DNA of 64,000 bases, from positions 1 through 64,000 of the forward strand of contig NZ_SWDW01000005.1 in the NCBI RefSeq assembly GCF_004919045.1, given 5' to 3'. The stretch comes from Sinomonas albida. GTDB lineage: Bacteria > Actinomycetota > Actinomycetes > Actinomycetales > Micrococcaceae. A program made the position numbers and the translations under genes. The notes under the pieces are model-generated. The model had not been told where the DNA came from. It did not search any database and saw only the letters and a program-made list of their open reading frames with translations. Positions within the stretch are counted from its first letter, which is position 1. Each line of letters begins with the position of its first letter. Of this stretch, positions 46,280 through 55,197 are shown one piece after another.

Positions 46280-47086
46280 TTAGGCCCAGCCGCGGAGGTA
46301 GTCGAGCTGGGCTGCCACCGAGTTCTCCGCGGCGAGGCGCACGGAGGGGTCGACGTCCCCGTACACGAGGTCGGCGACGGCGGCCACGGGCGCGTCCTCG
46401 CCGAGCCGGGCGAGCGCGGCACGGATTTGGTCGAGGCGCTCCTCGCGGTGCGCGAGGTACGCGCGGGCCACGGCGGCGAGGTCGGGCAGGACCGGCCCGT
46501 GCGCCGGGAGGACGGTAACCGGCCCCGCCGCGGCGAGCGCAAGGTCCTCGAGCCGCCGCATCGAGGCGAGATAGTCGCCGAGCCGCCCGTCGGGGTAGGA
46601 GATGACGGTCGTGCCGCGCCCCAGGATCGTGTCGCCGGTCAAGACCGAGCCGTGCTCGCCGTCGTCCGCGAGCCGCAGGCACAGCGAATCCGCCGTGTGG
46701 CCCGGCGTGGCGAGCACCTCGATCCGCACGCCCGCCGCCTCGATGACCTCGCCGTCCTCGAAGGCTGGGGCGCCGAAGCACAGCGCGGGGTCGAGTGCCC
46801 GCACGGGCGCGCCGGTGAGGGCGTGGAAGTCGGCCGCGCCCTCGGTGTGGTCGGGGTGGTGGTGGGTGATGAGGACGAGCTCGACCCGCCCCGCCGCCGC
46901 GAGCTCCGCGAGGTGGGTCGCGTCGCGCGGCCCGGGATCGACGACGACGGCGGGCTGGGTCCCGCCCCCGAGATCGCCGACGCGGGCGTCGCGGGAGATG
47001 ACGTAGGAGTTCGTCCCGTCGAGGCTCATCGGCCCCGGGTTCGGGGCGAGGCGATAACGCGTCAGGGCGGAGCTGGTGACCCACAT
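46280..47086 (-). CDS. MBL-fold metallohydrolase (LACTB2/glyoxalase-II-like)
   Basis: A 268-residue metallo-beta-lactamase-fold enzyme. The first metal motif is LITHHHPDHTEGA, then TPGHTADS (third His), VLTGDTILG (bridging Asp) and VLPAHGP (last His). A C-terminal winged-helix-like end (HREERLDQIRAAL) places it near LACTB2, whose animal member is an endoribonuclease; the substrate here is unknown. It starts only 86 bp from the next minus-strand operon and its stop abuts a family A array. Confidence 0.9.
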   Translation of the reverse strand: MWVTSSALTRYRLAPNPGPMSLDGTNSYVISRDARVGDLGGGTQPAVVVDPGPRDATHLAELAAAGRVELVLITHHHPDHTEGAADFHALTGAPVRALDPALCFGAPAFEDGEVIEAAGVRIEVLATPGHTADSLCLRLADDGEHGSVLTGDTILGRGTTVISYPDGRLGDYLASMRRLEDLALAAAGPVTVLPAHGPVLPDLAAVARAYLAHREERLDQIRAALARLGEDAPVAAVADLVYGDVDPSVRLAAENSVAAQLDYLRGWA

Positions 47087-47172
47087 GGCCCCAGACTAGC
47101 CTTCTCGGTTCTGGGTGCCTCGGCCGGTGGTAGTCGGCGGGCGCTGCTGGGCGCTGGCTGCCTCAGCCGCTG

Positions 47173-48375
47173 CTATTCGGCGACCGGGAACGCGACGCCC
47201 TCGCCGATGACCTTGAGCGCGAGGTCCATGCCGCGGCGCGCCATGGCCGCGTTCCAGTGTCGGATCGTGATGACCTCGCCGCCGCCGCCGGGGATGTGCG
47301 GGTCGAGGGGCTGACCGTAGGGGCGCTCGGCGAGCTTGATGCGGACCGAGGACTCGGGGCCGAAGTAGTCCCAGTCGAGCACTGTCCCGTGGATGGTCCC
47401 TTCGCTCGCGATCCGTATCTGCTCGGGGCGGAGCATGATCTGGACGTGGCCCTGGGTGGTGGGGTGGCGCACGGGGATCGGGCCGAGCGAGCACATCGCG
47501 AGGCTGCCCTCAAGCCACGCGTCGAGGATGACCGCGTCGCCGAGGAACTCCGCCGTCGCGCGGTCCGCGGGGCGCGTGTACACGACGAACGGGTTGCCGA
47601 TCTGCGCGAGCTTGCCGCCGCGCATGACCGCGACCTGATCGGCGAAGCTGAGCGCCTCGGCCTGGTCGTGGGTCACGAGGATCGTGGTCACCCCGGCCTT
47701 CGCGAGGACCTTCGCGACGGCGCGGCGGGTCGCGACGCGCAGGCCGGCGTCGAGGGCGGAGAACGGCTCGTCGAGGAGCATGACCTCGGGTTCGCGGGCC
47801 ATGGCGCGGGCCAGCGCGATGCGCTGCTGCTGGCCGCCCGAGAGCTCGTGCGGGCGGCGCTTCGCGTAGGAGCCGTCGAGCGCGACCATCTCGAGGAGCT
47901 CCTCGACGCGCGTCGCGATCGCCTTCCGCCCGCGGTACTTCCCGCCGAGGCGCCCGCCGTCGAGCCCGAACGCGATGTTCTGGCCCACGGACAGGTGCGG
48001 GAAGAGCGCGCCGTCCTGCGCGACGTACCCGATGTTGCGCCGGTGCGCCGGCACCCACGCGTCGCCGGCCACGGTCTCGCCGTCGAGCTCGATGCGGCCG
48101 GAGTCGGGGGATTCGAAGCCCGCGATGAGGCGCAGGAGCGTCGTCTTGCCGGACCCCGACGGGCCGACGATCGCCGTCGTCCCGCCGCGTGCGACGTGCA
48201 GGTTGATGCCCTTGAGCACTTCGTTGACGCCGCCCCCTCCGGGGCCGCGGCGCCCGAAGGTCTTCGTGACCTCCTCGATCTCGAGGTGGTGGTCCGCGGT
48301 GTCCGCGATAGACCGGGCGACCCGCGGCTCGGGGAGGCGCGAGGCGTAGTTGGGGGTGGGGCTCTGTTCGGTCAC
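47173..48375 (-). CDS. fbpC: Fe(III) ABC transporter ATP-binding protein
   Basis: A 400-residue ATPase of the FbpC type with TOBE domain. Walker A GPSGSGKTT (about 73-81), Q-loop GYVAQDGALFPHLSVGQNIA, signature LSGGQQQRIALARA, Walker B VMLLDEP and switch His in LVTHDQAEA are all intact. It energises the permease encoded just upstream, whose stop it overlaps by 4 bp (GTGA). Last gene of the iron-uptake operon fbpABC. Confidence 0.93.
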   Translation of the reverse strand: MTEQSPTPNYASRLPEPRVARSIADTADHHLEIEEVTKTFGRRGPGGGGVNEVLKGINLHVARGGTTAIVGPSGSGKTTLLRLIAGFESPDSGRIELDGETVAGDAWVPAHRRNIGYVAQDGALFPHLSVGQNIAFGLDGGRLGGKYRGRKAIATRVEELLEMVALDGSYAKRRPHELSGGQQQRIALARAMAREPEVMLLDEPFSALDAGLRVATRRAVAKVLAKAGVTTILVTHDQAEALSFADQVAVMRGGKLAQIGNPFVVYTRPADRATAEFLGDAVILDAWLEGSLAMCSLGPIPVRHPTTQGHVQIMLRPEQIRIASEGTIHGTVLDWDYFGPESSVRIKLAERPYGQPLDPHIPGGGGEVITIRHWNAAMARRGMDLALKVIGEGVAFPVAE

Positions 48376-50102
48376 TGGCCGGCTGCCTTCTTGGACTGCT
48401 GGAACAAAAGATAGGTCATGGGTGCGGAGAGCAGGATCATGAGGAGCGCGTACGGGGCAGCGCCCGCGTAGTCGATGCCGTTCGAGAGGTTCCAGAACTC
48501 GGTCGCGAGCGTCGAGGTCCCGGTCGGCGCGAGCAGGAGCGTCGCCGTGAGTTCATTGACGACGGCGAGGAACACGAGCGCTGCGCCTCCGGCTGCCGCG
48601 GGGGCCGCCAGACGCAGCGTCACGCGGACGAACGCCACGATGGGCCGCCGGCCGAGCGCTCGGGCCGCCTCCTCGAGCTCCTTCGGGGCCTGCGAGAGGC
48701 CGGCGCGGAGGCTCACGAGCGCCCGCGGCAGGAACAGCAGGACGTAGGCGGCGACCAGCAGCGGCGTGGTCTGGTAGAGGTCCGGGATGGCGTGCAGGGC
48801 CACGGTGACGAACGCGAGCGCGAGGACGATGCCGGGCATCGAGCTCGTGACGTAGTTCGCCAGTTCGAGCGTCTTGCTGAGCCAGCCTGGGAAGCGGACG
48901 GCGAGCCACGTGAGGGGGAAGGCCGCGACGATGGTGGCAAGCGCGCCGAGGAAGCCGAGCCACAGGCTCTGCCCGAGGGCCGCGGAGAGGGCGGTGAAGG
49001 CGTCGTTCGCCCAGATCTTGGCCCCTCCCGCAATGAGCCAGCGGCCGATGATCCACACGGGAACACCGAACGCGAGCACCGCGACGGCGGCGAGCGCGAG
49101 CTGCGAGGGCAGCTGCAATCCGCCGAGTCCGAGACGCGTGGGCGCGGCCTGGGCGCCCGAGCCGAGCTTCGCGTACCTCGCGTTGCCGCGGGCGCGGGAC
49201 TCGACGGTGAGCATCACGAGACACAGGAGCACGAGCACGCTCGCGAGCATGTTGCCCGCGGCGCCGTTGAACGTGGAGCGGTACTGCTCCATGATCGCCG
49301 TGGTGAACGTGTCGAAGCGGATCATCGCGAACGCGCCGTACTCGGAGAGCAGGTGCAGCCCCACGAGCAGCGCGCCGCCAGCGACGGCGATGCGAAGCTG
49401 GGGGAGCACCACGCGGAAGAACACGCGCCAGGGGCCGAGCCCGAGCGACGCCGCCGACTGCTCGAGCGCGGGATCGAGCCGCGCGAGCGTCGCCGCGGCC
49501 GGGATGTAGACCAGCGGGTAGTAGGAGAGGGTCGCGAGGAACACGCCCGATCCGAGCCCGGACATCGACGGGACCACGGAGACCCACGCGTACGAGTTCA
49601 CGAACGCGGGGATCGCGAGCGGGGCCGCTAGCAGCACGGCCCAGATCCGGTGCCCGAAGAGCGTGGTCCGCTCGACGAGCCACGCCCCGCCCACGCCGAT
49701 CACGAGGCACAGCGGGACCGAGATGACCACGAGCCAGATCGTGTTCCCGAGCAGCTCGAGGACGCGGGGCCGGAAGATGAGCGCGATCGCGGTGTCCCAC
49801 CCAGTCGCGATCGTCATGGCGACGACGAAGCCGAGCGGGACCAGGGAGATCGCCCCAACGGCGATGCTCAGGACGAGGACCGGCAGCGGGATGCGCGCCC
49901 GGCCGCGTGCAGGCCGGAGCCAGCGCGCGGCTCCGCCTGACTGGCCCGAGTCCGCGGCGCCGGAAGCCGAACGCGCCGGAACGCCGGCGGCCCCGGCAGG
50001 GGAATCCTGCCGGGGCGCCGTCACTCCGGTGCTGTCAGGGCGCCCAGCGGCTCTGCTGAGCCGGGACGCTGGGAGCCGCTGGGGTCTGGTCCTGAGTGCC
50101 AA
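48372..50102 (-). CDS. fbpB: Fe(III) ABC transporter permease (fused two-domain)
   Basis: A 576-residue permease with two fused BPD_transp_1 halves (about 12 membrane helices), the layout of FbpB/AfuB. EAA-type loops are EQSAASLGLGPWRVFFRVVL and EEAARALGRRPIVAFVRVTL. The first 70 residues are a poorly conserved, Ala/Pro/Arg-rich tail; the TTG start at 50102 is the longest option and a later GTG (near residue 27) is possible. It lies 4 bp behind the substrate-binding gene. Confidence 0.92.
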   Translation of the reverse strand: MALRTRPQRLPASRLSRAAGRPDSTGVTAPRQDSPAGAAGVPARSASGAADSGQSGGAARWLRPARGRARIPLPVLVLSIAVGAISLVPLGFVVAMTIATGWDTAIALIFRPRVLELLGNTIWLVVISVPLCLVIGVGGAWLVERTTLFGHRIWAVLLAAPLAIPAFVNSYAWVSVVPSMSGLGSGVFLATLSYYPLVYIPAAATLARLDPALEQSAASLGLGPWRVFFRVVLPQLRIAVAGGALLVGLHLLSEYGAFAMIRFDTFTTAIMEQYRSTFNGAAGNMLASVLVLLCLVMLTVESRARGNARYAKLGSGAQAAPTRLGLGGLQLPSQLALAAVAVLAFGVPVWIIGRWLIAGGAKIWANDAFTALSAALGQSLWLGFLGALATIVAAFPLTWLAVRFPGWLSKTLELANYVTSSMPGIVLALAFVTVALHAIPDLYQTTPLLVAAYVLLFLPRALVSLRAGLSQAPKELEEAARALGRRPIVAFVRVTLRLAAPAAAGGAALVFLAVVNELTATLLLAPTGTSTLATEFWNLSNGIDYAGAAPYALLMILLSAPMTYLLFQQSKKAAGQ

Positions 50103-50106
50103 AGGG

Positions 50107-51171
50107 TTAGAGCAGTCCTGCCTGTGTCATGAGATCCGTGACCTGCTTGGAGTTCAGCTTCGCCGCATCCACGGCCGGGGCCTGAAGGTCGCCGAGCGGG
50201 ACGAGCTTGGGGTTTGCCGTGACGCCGGAGCCCACGGAGTACTCGAACGAGGAGCCCGTCTGGAGGATCTTCTGTCCGTCGGCGCCCGTGACGAAGGCGA
50301 GGAACTTCTGCGCCGCGGCCTGGTGCTTGCTCGAGGCCAGCACGCCGCCGCCCGAGACCGAGACGAACGCGCCCGGGTCCTGGTTCTTGAAGTAGTGGAG
50401 GGCCACATTCTTCGAGTTCTCGCCGGTCTTCGCCTGATCGCCGAAGTAGTAGTAGTGGTAGATGACGGCCATGTCGACCTCGCCGGCGTTGACGGCCTTC
50501 ATCGCCGTGCTGTTGCCCTTGTAGGACTTCGAATTGTCCTTCATGGCCTTGAGCCAGTCGAGGGTCGCGCTCTCGCCCTTGAGCTGCAGCATCGCGGAGA
50601 CGATCGCCTGGAAGTCAGCGCCTGACGGCGACGCCGCCCACCGCCCCTTCCACGCAGAGTTCGAGAGGTCCATGAGCGACTTGGGGAGGTCGCTCTCCTT
50701 GACCTTGTCCTTGTTGTAGGCGAGTACGGTCGATCGCGCCGCGATCCCGACCCACTTGCCGGTCGACGGGCGGTACGCCTCTGGCACGTTGTTCTTCGCG
50801 TCGGTCCCCGGGTCGGCGAAGAGGCCCGCGTTCTCGACCGCGCTCATGGCGGGAGAGTTCTCGGTCAGGAAGACGTCCGCGGGGGAGTTCTTGCCTTCCT
50901 GGATGAGCTGCTGAGCCATCTCGGAGTCGTCGCCGTTGCGGAGGTTGACCTTGATCCCGGTCGCCTTGGTGAACGCGTCGACCCACGCTTGGGTGAGTTC
51001 TTGGTGCTGGGCGTTGTAGACGGTGATGGTGTCTCCGGCGGCGGCCGTGCCGGCCGATCCTGCCGAGCCGGACGTCGACGAGCTTCCGGCACCGCCGCCG
51101 CACGCGGAGAGGCCGAGGGCCGCGACTGCGGCCACGGCGACGCCCGCGAGGGCCTTGGAACGGATCTTCAC
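50107..51171 (-). CDS. fbpA: Fe(III) ABC transporter substrate-binding lipoprotein
   Basis: A 354-residue type-2 periplasmic-type binding protein made as a lipoprotein: lipobox ALGLSAC with Cys24. TITVYNAQHQELTQAWVDAF opens the mature domain, and VIYHYYYFGDQ contains the paired tyrosines that coordinate ferric iron in FbpA-type proteins. A DtxR/IdeR box lies 125 bp upstream, consistent with repression in high iron. First gene of fbpABC. Confidence 0.93.
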   Translation of the reverse strand: MKIRSKALAGVAVAAVAALGLSACGGGAGSSSTSGSAGSAGTAAAGDTITVYNAQHQELTQAWVDAFTKATGIKVNLRNGDDSEMAQQLIQEGKNSPADVFLTENSPAMSAVENAGLFADPGTDAKNNVPEAYRPSTGKWVGIAARSTVLAYNKDKVKESDLPKSLMDLSNSAWKGRWAASPSGADFQAIVSAMLQLKGESATLDWLKAMKDNSKSYKGNSTAMKAVNAGEVDMAVIYHYYYFGDQAKTGENSKNVALHYFKNQDPGAFVSVSGGGVLASSKHQAAAQKFLAFVTGADGQKILQTGSSFEYSVGSGVTANPKLVPLGDLQAPAVDAAKLNSKQVTDLMTQAGLL

Positions 51172-51295
51172 AGAAGGTCCTTTCGTAGCTTTTTGAGGCC
51201 GGCACAGGGGCCGGCCCGAGGGTGCGATGTGGCTTCGACGTCGAGGGGCAGCGCTCCGGCCTTGTGGGCCGGAACGGGAGCCTCCGTGAACGACT

Positions 51296-51314
51296 GTAGG
51301 TTAGCCACACCTAA
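51296..51314 (-). promoter_or_regulatory. DtxR/IdeR iron box upstream of fbpABC
   Basis: GTAGGTTAGCCACACCTAA matches the 19-bp DtxR/IdeR consensus TTAGGTTAGSCTAACCTAA at 16 positions, with the two half-sites TAGGTTAG and CCTAA intact. It is 125 bp before the fbpA start, in a region with GGTTAG repeated. Iron-dependent repression is expected. Confidence 0.8.
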
Positions 51315-51383
51315 CCCCGGGGCGATTCTGGCCTAATTGTGACGCAAATCACTTCAATTACGCAATTTCGACGTTGCGTAATT

Positions 51384-51447
51384 GGTCAGGCGCCATGGGG
51401 CGGGCCTGTTGGTCAGGCGCCATGGGTCAGGCGCATCGGTCAGGCGC
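51384..51447. repeat. GGTCAGGCGC repeats carrying the GH76 stop codon
   Basis: GGTCAGGCGC occurs at 51384, 51411, 51425 and 51438. In the minus direction each reads GCGCCTGACC; the one at 51438 contains the true stop of the GH76-like gene (GCC-TGA), so the last codon and stop are copied three more times downstream. It parallels the stop-containing repeat after the ylxP-like gene. Confidence 0.85.
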
Positions 51448-52750
51448 CGGGGCCGCCCGCTCCTGCGTCCGGTGCAGAGTCGATCCCGGCATCCGGTGCG
51501 GAGTCGATCCCTGCGTCTCGTGCCGGGTCCGGGGCGGCCGCGACCACCGCGGCGGCCTCGAGCACCATCCACGCCTGGAGTCGGCTCGAGAGCTGCGCCC
51601 CGGGCACCGACGTCTCGGGTCCAGCCGACGTCTCGGGTACAGATACTTCCGCCGCCCACACCTGCTCCGCCGTGGCGAGCACGAGGCCCTTCGCGGTTTC
51701 ACGGGCCCCGGCCGGCAGTATGGGGTTGACCGCCGCCAGAGCGAGATATCGGGCCAGGATCCCCCGGAACAAGCCGTGGTCGCCGCCGTCGCCGTCGGAT
51801 CGGAGCGCCCTGCCGCTTGAACCCCGGGCCGCGGCAGCCCCGCCGTCGGACGTCCGGGCCGCGGCAGCCCCGCCGTCGGACGCCCGGGACGCGGCAGCCC
51901 CGCCGTCGGACGCCTCGGCCGAAGTAAGCCCGGCTGCGATCGCGGCGATGAGCCGCTCAGCGCGGTCGATGTTGGACGCGTCCGGCTCCGTCCCGGGCCC
52001 CGCGCCGCCCAGTTCGAGCAGCGCGCCGAGCACGGGGCCTTGGTTGTAGGTCCAGATGTCGTGGTTGACGGTGGTCGTGAGGTAGCCGGACCCGTCGCGC
52101 CGGAGGTGGACGCCATCCACGAGCAGCCCACTCGCGGGGTCGACCAGGTTCTCGAACAGCCAGTCGACGAGCGCCTGGGCCCGGATCCGGTCCCGGGGAA
52201 CGTCGGAGCGAGCGAAGAACAGGGCGGCCGGACCGGTCGCGGCCGTGTTCTTGTACTGGCGCTTCGTGTTCCAGAACATGCCGCCGCCGGCGTCGAGGGT
52301 GTCGCCCGAGACGAGCCTCCGGCCCAGCACCTCGGCCGCCCGCGCCGCGGGAGGAAGCCCGCCGAGGCCGATCTCGCGCGACAGCCTGTCGGCGCGGGAG
52401 GCTGCGAGCGCGAGCCACGCCATGTCGTCGAAGAACATGTTCTCGAAGCGCCCGAAGTTCCGCAGCCTGATCGTCCGGATCACGCGCTGCGCGAGCCTCA
52501 GCGATCGCGGCGGGGCGCTCGGGGGCTCGCTCGCGAGGTGCCACTCGCGGTGCGCCGCGTCGACGAGGCAGTCCACGAAGTGCGCCTGCCACCAGTAGTT
52601 CCAGTCGACCCACGCCGGACGCGGCCGGGTGCCAGGAAGCGCCACGCGGCCGATCCACGTGCCGGGCAGCCCCGCCAGCCGATGGCCGTAGGCGTCCATG
52701 ACGTGCTCCGCAACAGTGGCCGCGCGTGCGGCCCAAGCGTCGCTGCTCAC
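51440..52750 (-). CDS. Glycoside hydrolase family 76-like protein
   Basis: A 436-residue (alpha/alpha)6-barrel protein similar to GH76 alpha-1,6-mannanases. WVDWNYWWQAHFVDCLVDA opens the domain, and FFDDMAWLALA carries the catalytic-type pair Asp108-Asp109; MFWNTKRQYKNTAA and NHDIWTYNQGPVLGAL are further family blocks. There is no signal peptide, so a cytosolic role in glycan breakdown is likely. The C-terminal third contains repeats (SDGGAAASRA three times, DAGIDSAP twice) and a translated family A core (AEVSVPETSAGPETSVPG). GTG start at 52750 (SSDAWAARAATVAEH). Confidence 0.88.
   Translation of the reverse strand: MSSDAWAARAATVAEHVMDAYGHRLAGLPGTWIGRVALPGTRPRPAWVDWNYWWQAHFVDCLVDAAHREWHLASEPPSAPPRSLRLAQRVIRTIRLRNFGRFENMFFDDMAWLALAASRADRLSREIGLGGLPPAARAAEVLGRRLVSGDTLDAGGGMFWNTKRQYKNTAATGPAALFFARSDVPRDRIRAQALVDWLFENLVDPASGLLVDGVHLRRDGSGYLTTTVNHDIWTYNQGPVLGALLELGGAGPGTEPDASNIDRAERLIAAIAAGLTSAEASDGGAAASRASDGGAAAARTSDGGAAAARGSSGRALRSDGDGGDHGLFRGILARYLALAAVNPILPAGARETAKGLVLATAEQVWAAEVSVPETSAGPETSVPGAQLSSRLQAWMVLEAAAVVAAAPDPARDAGIDSAPDAGIDSAPDAGAGGPGA
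51612..51644. repeat. Two family A cores inside the GH76-like coding region
   Basis: GTCTCGGGTCCAG at 51612 and GTCTCGGGTACAGATA at 51630 are 18 bp apart and lie in frame in the GH76-like gene, adding the peptide VSVPETSAGPETSVP. They point in the same direction. This is the only family A site seen inside a gene. Confidence 0.8.
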
Positions 52751-52805
52751 GAGATTTAAGGTAGCGGCCGGCGCGGGAAACTCACCAGCTTTCGGGACCG
52801 GCGGA

Positions 52806-52990
52806 GGGCGCCCGGCGGCGTGTCCCCCACGGCGCGCCGCGCGGCGCCGCCGAGACGTGGTGAACGTCCGACGGCGTGTCCCCCGGCACGCCGCGCCCCG
52901 CGCTGGCGGCGGCGGGGACGGGGTGAACGTCCGACGGCGGCGCCCCGCGCCCCGCGCTGCCAGCGGCCGGGGCGTGGTGGGCGCCCGGCC
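52806..52990. repeat. GC-rich repeats between the GH76-like and SDR genes
   Basis: The 302-bp divergent gap holds GTGAACGTCCGACGGCG at about 52860 and again 63 bp later, GGCGTGTCCCCC at about 52817 and 52873, and GCGCCCCGCGCTG twice. The 63-bp step equals six helical turns. No gene is supported; the SDR promoter must lie near the right end. Confidence 0.65.
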
Positions 52991-53052
52991 GTGACGCGCG
53001 CGGTCCGAGCCGCTAGGATGGCCCCAGTTAGTCGAGATTAACTGGAGGGGCA

Positions 53053-53853
53053 ATGGAGCTCAGCGGCGCGACAGCATTGATCACCGGGGGCGCATCCGGT
53101 CTGGGGGCGGCCACGGCGCGCCGACTGCACGAGGGTGGGGCCGCCGTCGTCCTCGTGGACCTCCCAGGGGGCCGCGGCGAGGAGGCGGGGCGTCGCCTCG
53201 CTGAGGAACTCTCCGCGGCAGGCCCCGCGCCCGCCGTGTTCGCGCCCGCGGACGTCACCGACGAGGCCCAGGTGAGCGCCGCCGTCGACCGTGCGATCGA
53301 ACTCGGCCCGCTCCGCATCGTGGTCAACTGCGCCGGGATCGCCACCCCGGGCAAGGTCCTGGGCCGCGAGGGCGTGCTGCCGCTCGAGCAGTTCGAGCGC
53401 GTGATCCGGGTGAACCTCCTCGGCACGTTCAACGTGCTGCGCCTTGCCGCGGCCGCGATGGTCGAGTCCGATCCGGTGAGCACCGAGCTCGGCGGACCCG
53501 AGCGCGGCGTGATCGTCAACACGGCCTCCGTGGCCGCCTTCGACGGGCAGATCGGCCAGCCCGCGTACTCCGCGTCGAAGGGCGCCGTTCACGCTATGAC
53601 GCTGCCGATCGCGCGTGAACTCGCGCGCTCGCTGGTCCGCGTCGTGACGATCGCCCCGGGCATCTTCGAGACGCCGATGATGGCGGGCCTCTCGCAGGAG
53701 GCCCAGGAGTCGCTCGGCAAGCAGGTCCCGCACCCCTCGCGGCTCGGGCGCCCCGCGGAGTACGCGAACCTCGTGGCGCACATTGTCGACAACGCAATGC
53801 TCAACGGCGAGACCATCCGCCTCGACGGTGCCATCCGAATGGCACCCCGTTGA
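53053..53853 (+). CDS. Short-chain dehydrogenase (HSD10-like 3-hydroxyacyl-CoA dehydrogenase)
   Basis: A 266-residue SDR. The cofactor motif TGGASGLG is at 11-18, NCAG at about 96, and the catalytic Ser, Tyr and Lys appear in [10 protein letters not shown] and YSASKGA. The long substrate-loop region and [12 protein letters not shown] fit type-2 3-hydroxyacyl-CoA dehydrogenase (HSD17B10), of isoleucine or branched fatty-acid breakdown. The acyl-CoA dehydrogenase gene starts within its stop codon, which supports that pathway. GGAGGGG precedes the ATG. Confidence 0.92.
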   Translation: MELSGATALITGGASGLGAATARRLHEGGAAVVLVDLPGGRGEEAGRRLAEELSAAGPAPAVFAPADVTDEAQVSAAVDRAIELGPLRIVVNCAGIATPGKVLGREGVLPLEQFERVIRVNLLGTFNVLRLAAAAMVESDPVSTELGGPERGVIVNTASVAAFDGQIGQPAYSASKGAVHAMTLPIARELARSLVRVVTIAPGIFETPMMAGLSQEAQESLGKQVPHPSRLGRPAEYANLVAHIVDNAMLNGETIRLDGAIRMAPR

Positions 53854-55064
53854 GCCACAGCGTGTCCACGGCGCTCCCGGCGGCCGACTACTACGACGTC
53901 GAAGCGCTCCTCTACCCGCGCGAGCGGGAGAAGCTCGCCGAGCTGCGGGAGTTCCTCGCGGCCGAAGTCGCGCCCTCCGCGCAGGGGTGGTGGGACCGCG
54001 AGGAGTTCCCGTTCGACCTCGTCCCGAAGCTCGGCGCGCTCGGGCTCTCGGCGCCGCATCGGCCGCTCCCAGACCGGCCGCCGTATTCGCGGCTCTTCCA
54101 GGGCCTCGTGATCGCGGAGCTCACGCGCGCGGACACCTCGATCGCCACGTTCTTCATGGTCCACCACGACCTCTTCGTCGAGGGCCTGTGCGAATTCGGC
54201 AGCCCCGAGCAGCGCGAGCGCTACCTCGCCGACGCCTCGGCCCTGCGCACCACGGGTGCCTTCGCGCTCACGGAGCCCGAGCACGGCTCCGATGTGGCGG
54301 GCGGCCTGTCGCTCACGGCGCGGAGAGAGGGCGACGGCGCCGACGCGACCTGGGTGCTCGACGGCGCCAAGCGCTGGATCGGCAACGGGACGTTCGCCGA
54401 CCATCTGCTCGTCTGGGCACGCGACACCTCCGCCCCGGACCCGCGGAGCGCCGTGCGCGGCTTCATTGTCGCGGGGGACTCTCCGGGACTCACGCGGACT
54501 CGCATCGAGCACAAGATCGCGCTGCGGACGGTGCAGAACGCGGACTTGACGTTCGACGGCGTGCGGGTCGCCGAGTCGGACCGCTTCCCCGGGATATCCA
54601 CGTTCGACGACACACGCACGATGCTGCTTGGCTCGCGCCTCCTCGTCGCGTGGCAGGCAGTGGGGCTGCAGCTGGCCGCGTTCGACGTCGCCCGGCAGTA
54701 CGCGGTGGAGCGACTGCAGTTCGGGCGGCCCGTGGCGTCGTTCCAGCTCATCCAGGCGCAGCTCACGCAGATGCTCGGCAACGCGACCGCCTCGATGGCC
54801 ATGCTTGCCCAGCTCGCGCGGCTTCACGACGCGGGGGAGGCGACGATGCCGCGCGTCGCCCTGGCCAAGGCCTGGGCGACGGCGCGCATGCGGGAGTCCG
54901 TCGCGCTGGGCCGCGGGATCCTCGGCGGCAACGGGATCGTGACGGACTACCGCATGGCAAAGATCTTCGCCGACGCCGAGGCCGTCTACACGTACGAGGG
55001 CACGTTCGAGGTGAACACGCTCATCGCGGGCCGCGACATCACCGGGGTCTCCGCGATCCGCTGA
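53850..55064 (+). CDS. Acyl-CoA dehydrogenase
   Basis: A 404-residue flavin-dependent acyl-CoA dehydrogenase. [16 protein letters not shown] and [17 protein letters not shown] bind FAD and substrate; the end [20 protein letters not shown] is close to glutaryl-CoA and crotonobetainyl-type members, so a glutaryl-like or branched substrate is possible. The TTG start at 53850 overlaps the SDR stop (TTGA), showing coupling; a GTG at 53862 is an alternative. With the SDR it forms a two-gene beta-oxidation unit. Confidence 0.9.
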   Translation: MSHSVSTALPAADYYDVEALLYPREREKLAELREFLAAEVAPSAQGWWDREEFPFDLVPKLGALGLSAPHRPLPDRPPYSRLFQGLVIAELTRADTSIATFFMVHHDLFVEGLCEFGSPEQRERYLADASALRTTGAFALTEPEHGSDVAGGLSLTARREGDGADATWVLDGAKRWIGNGTFADHLLVWARDTSAPDPRSAVRGFIVAGDSPGLTRTRIEHKIALRTVQNADLTFDGVRVAESDRFPGISTFDDTRTMLLGSRLLVAWQAVGLQLAAFDVARQYAVERLQFGRPVASFQLIQAQLTQMLGNATASMAMLAQLARLHDAGEATMPRVALAKAWATARMRESVALGRGILGGNGIVTDYRMAKIFADAEAVYTYEGTFEVNTLIAGRDITGVSAIR

Positions 55065-55197
55065 GGCTGGTGTTCCGGCGTGCCGTCATGACCTTGTTTC
55101 GCCGCGCGAACTCGGCGCGTTCCGCGCGACACGCCGCGCCAAGGCCAGGCTCTGCGGCTGAAGAAGGTCGGGATGGGACGTGCGGCGCTGGTGGGGG

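Noticed and set aside
48372-50102. Two separate permease genes for the iron importer
   Set aside because: A single continuous frame covers both membrane halves with two EAA loops, the normal fused FbpB form.
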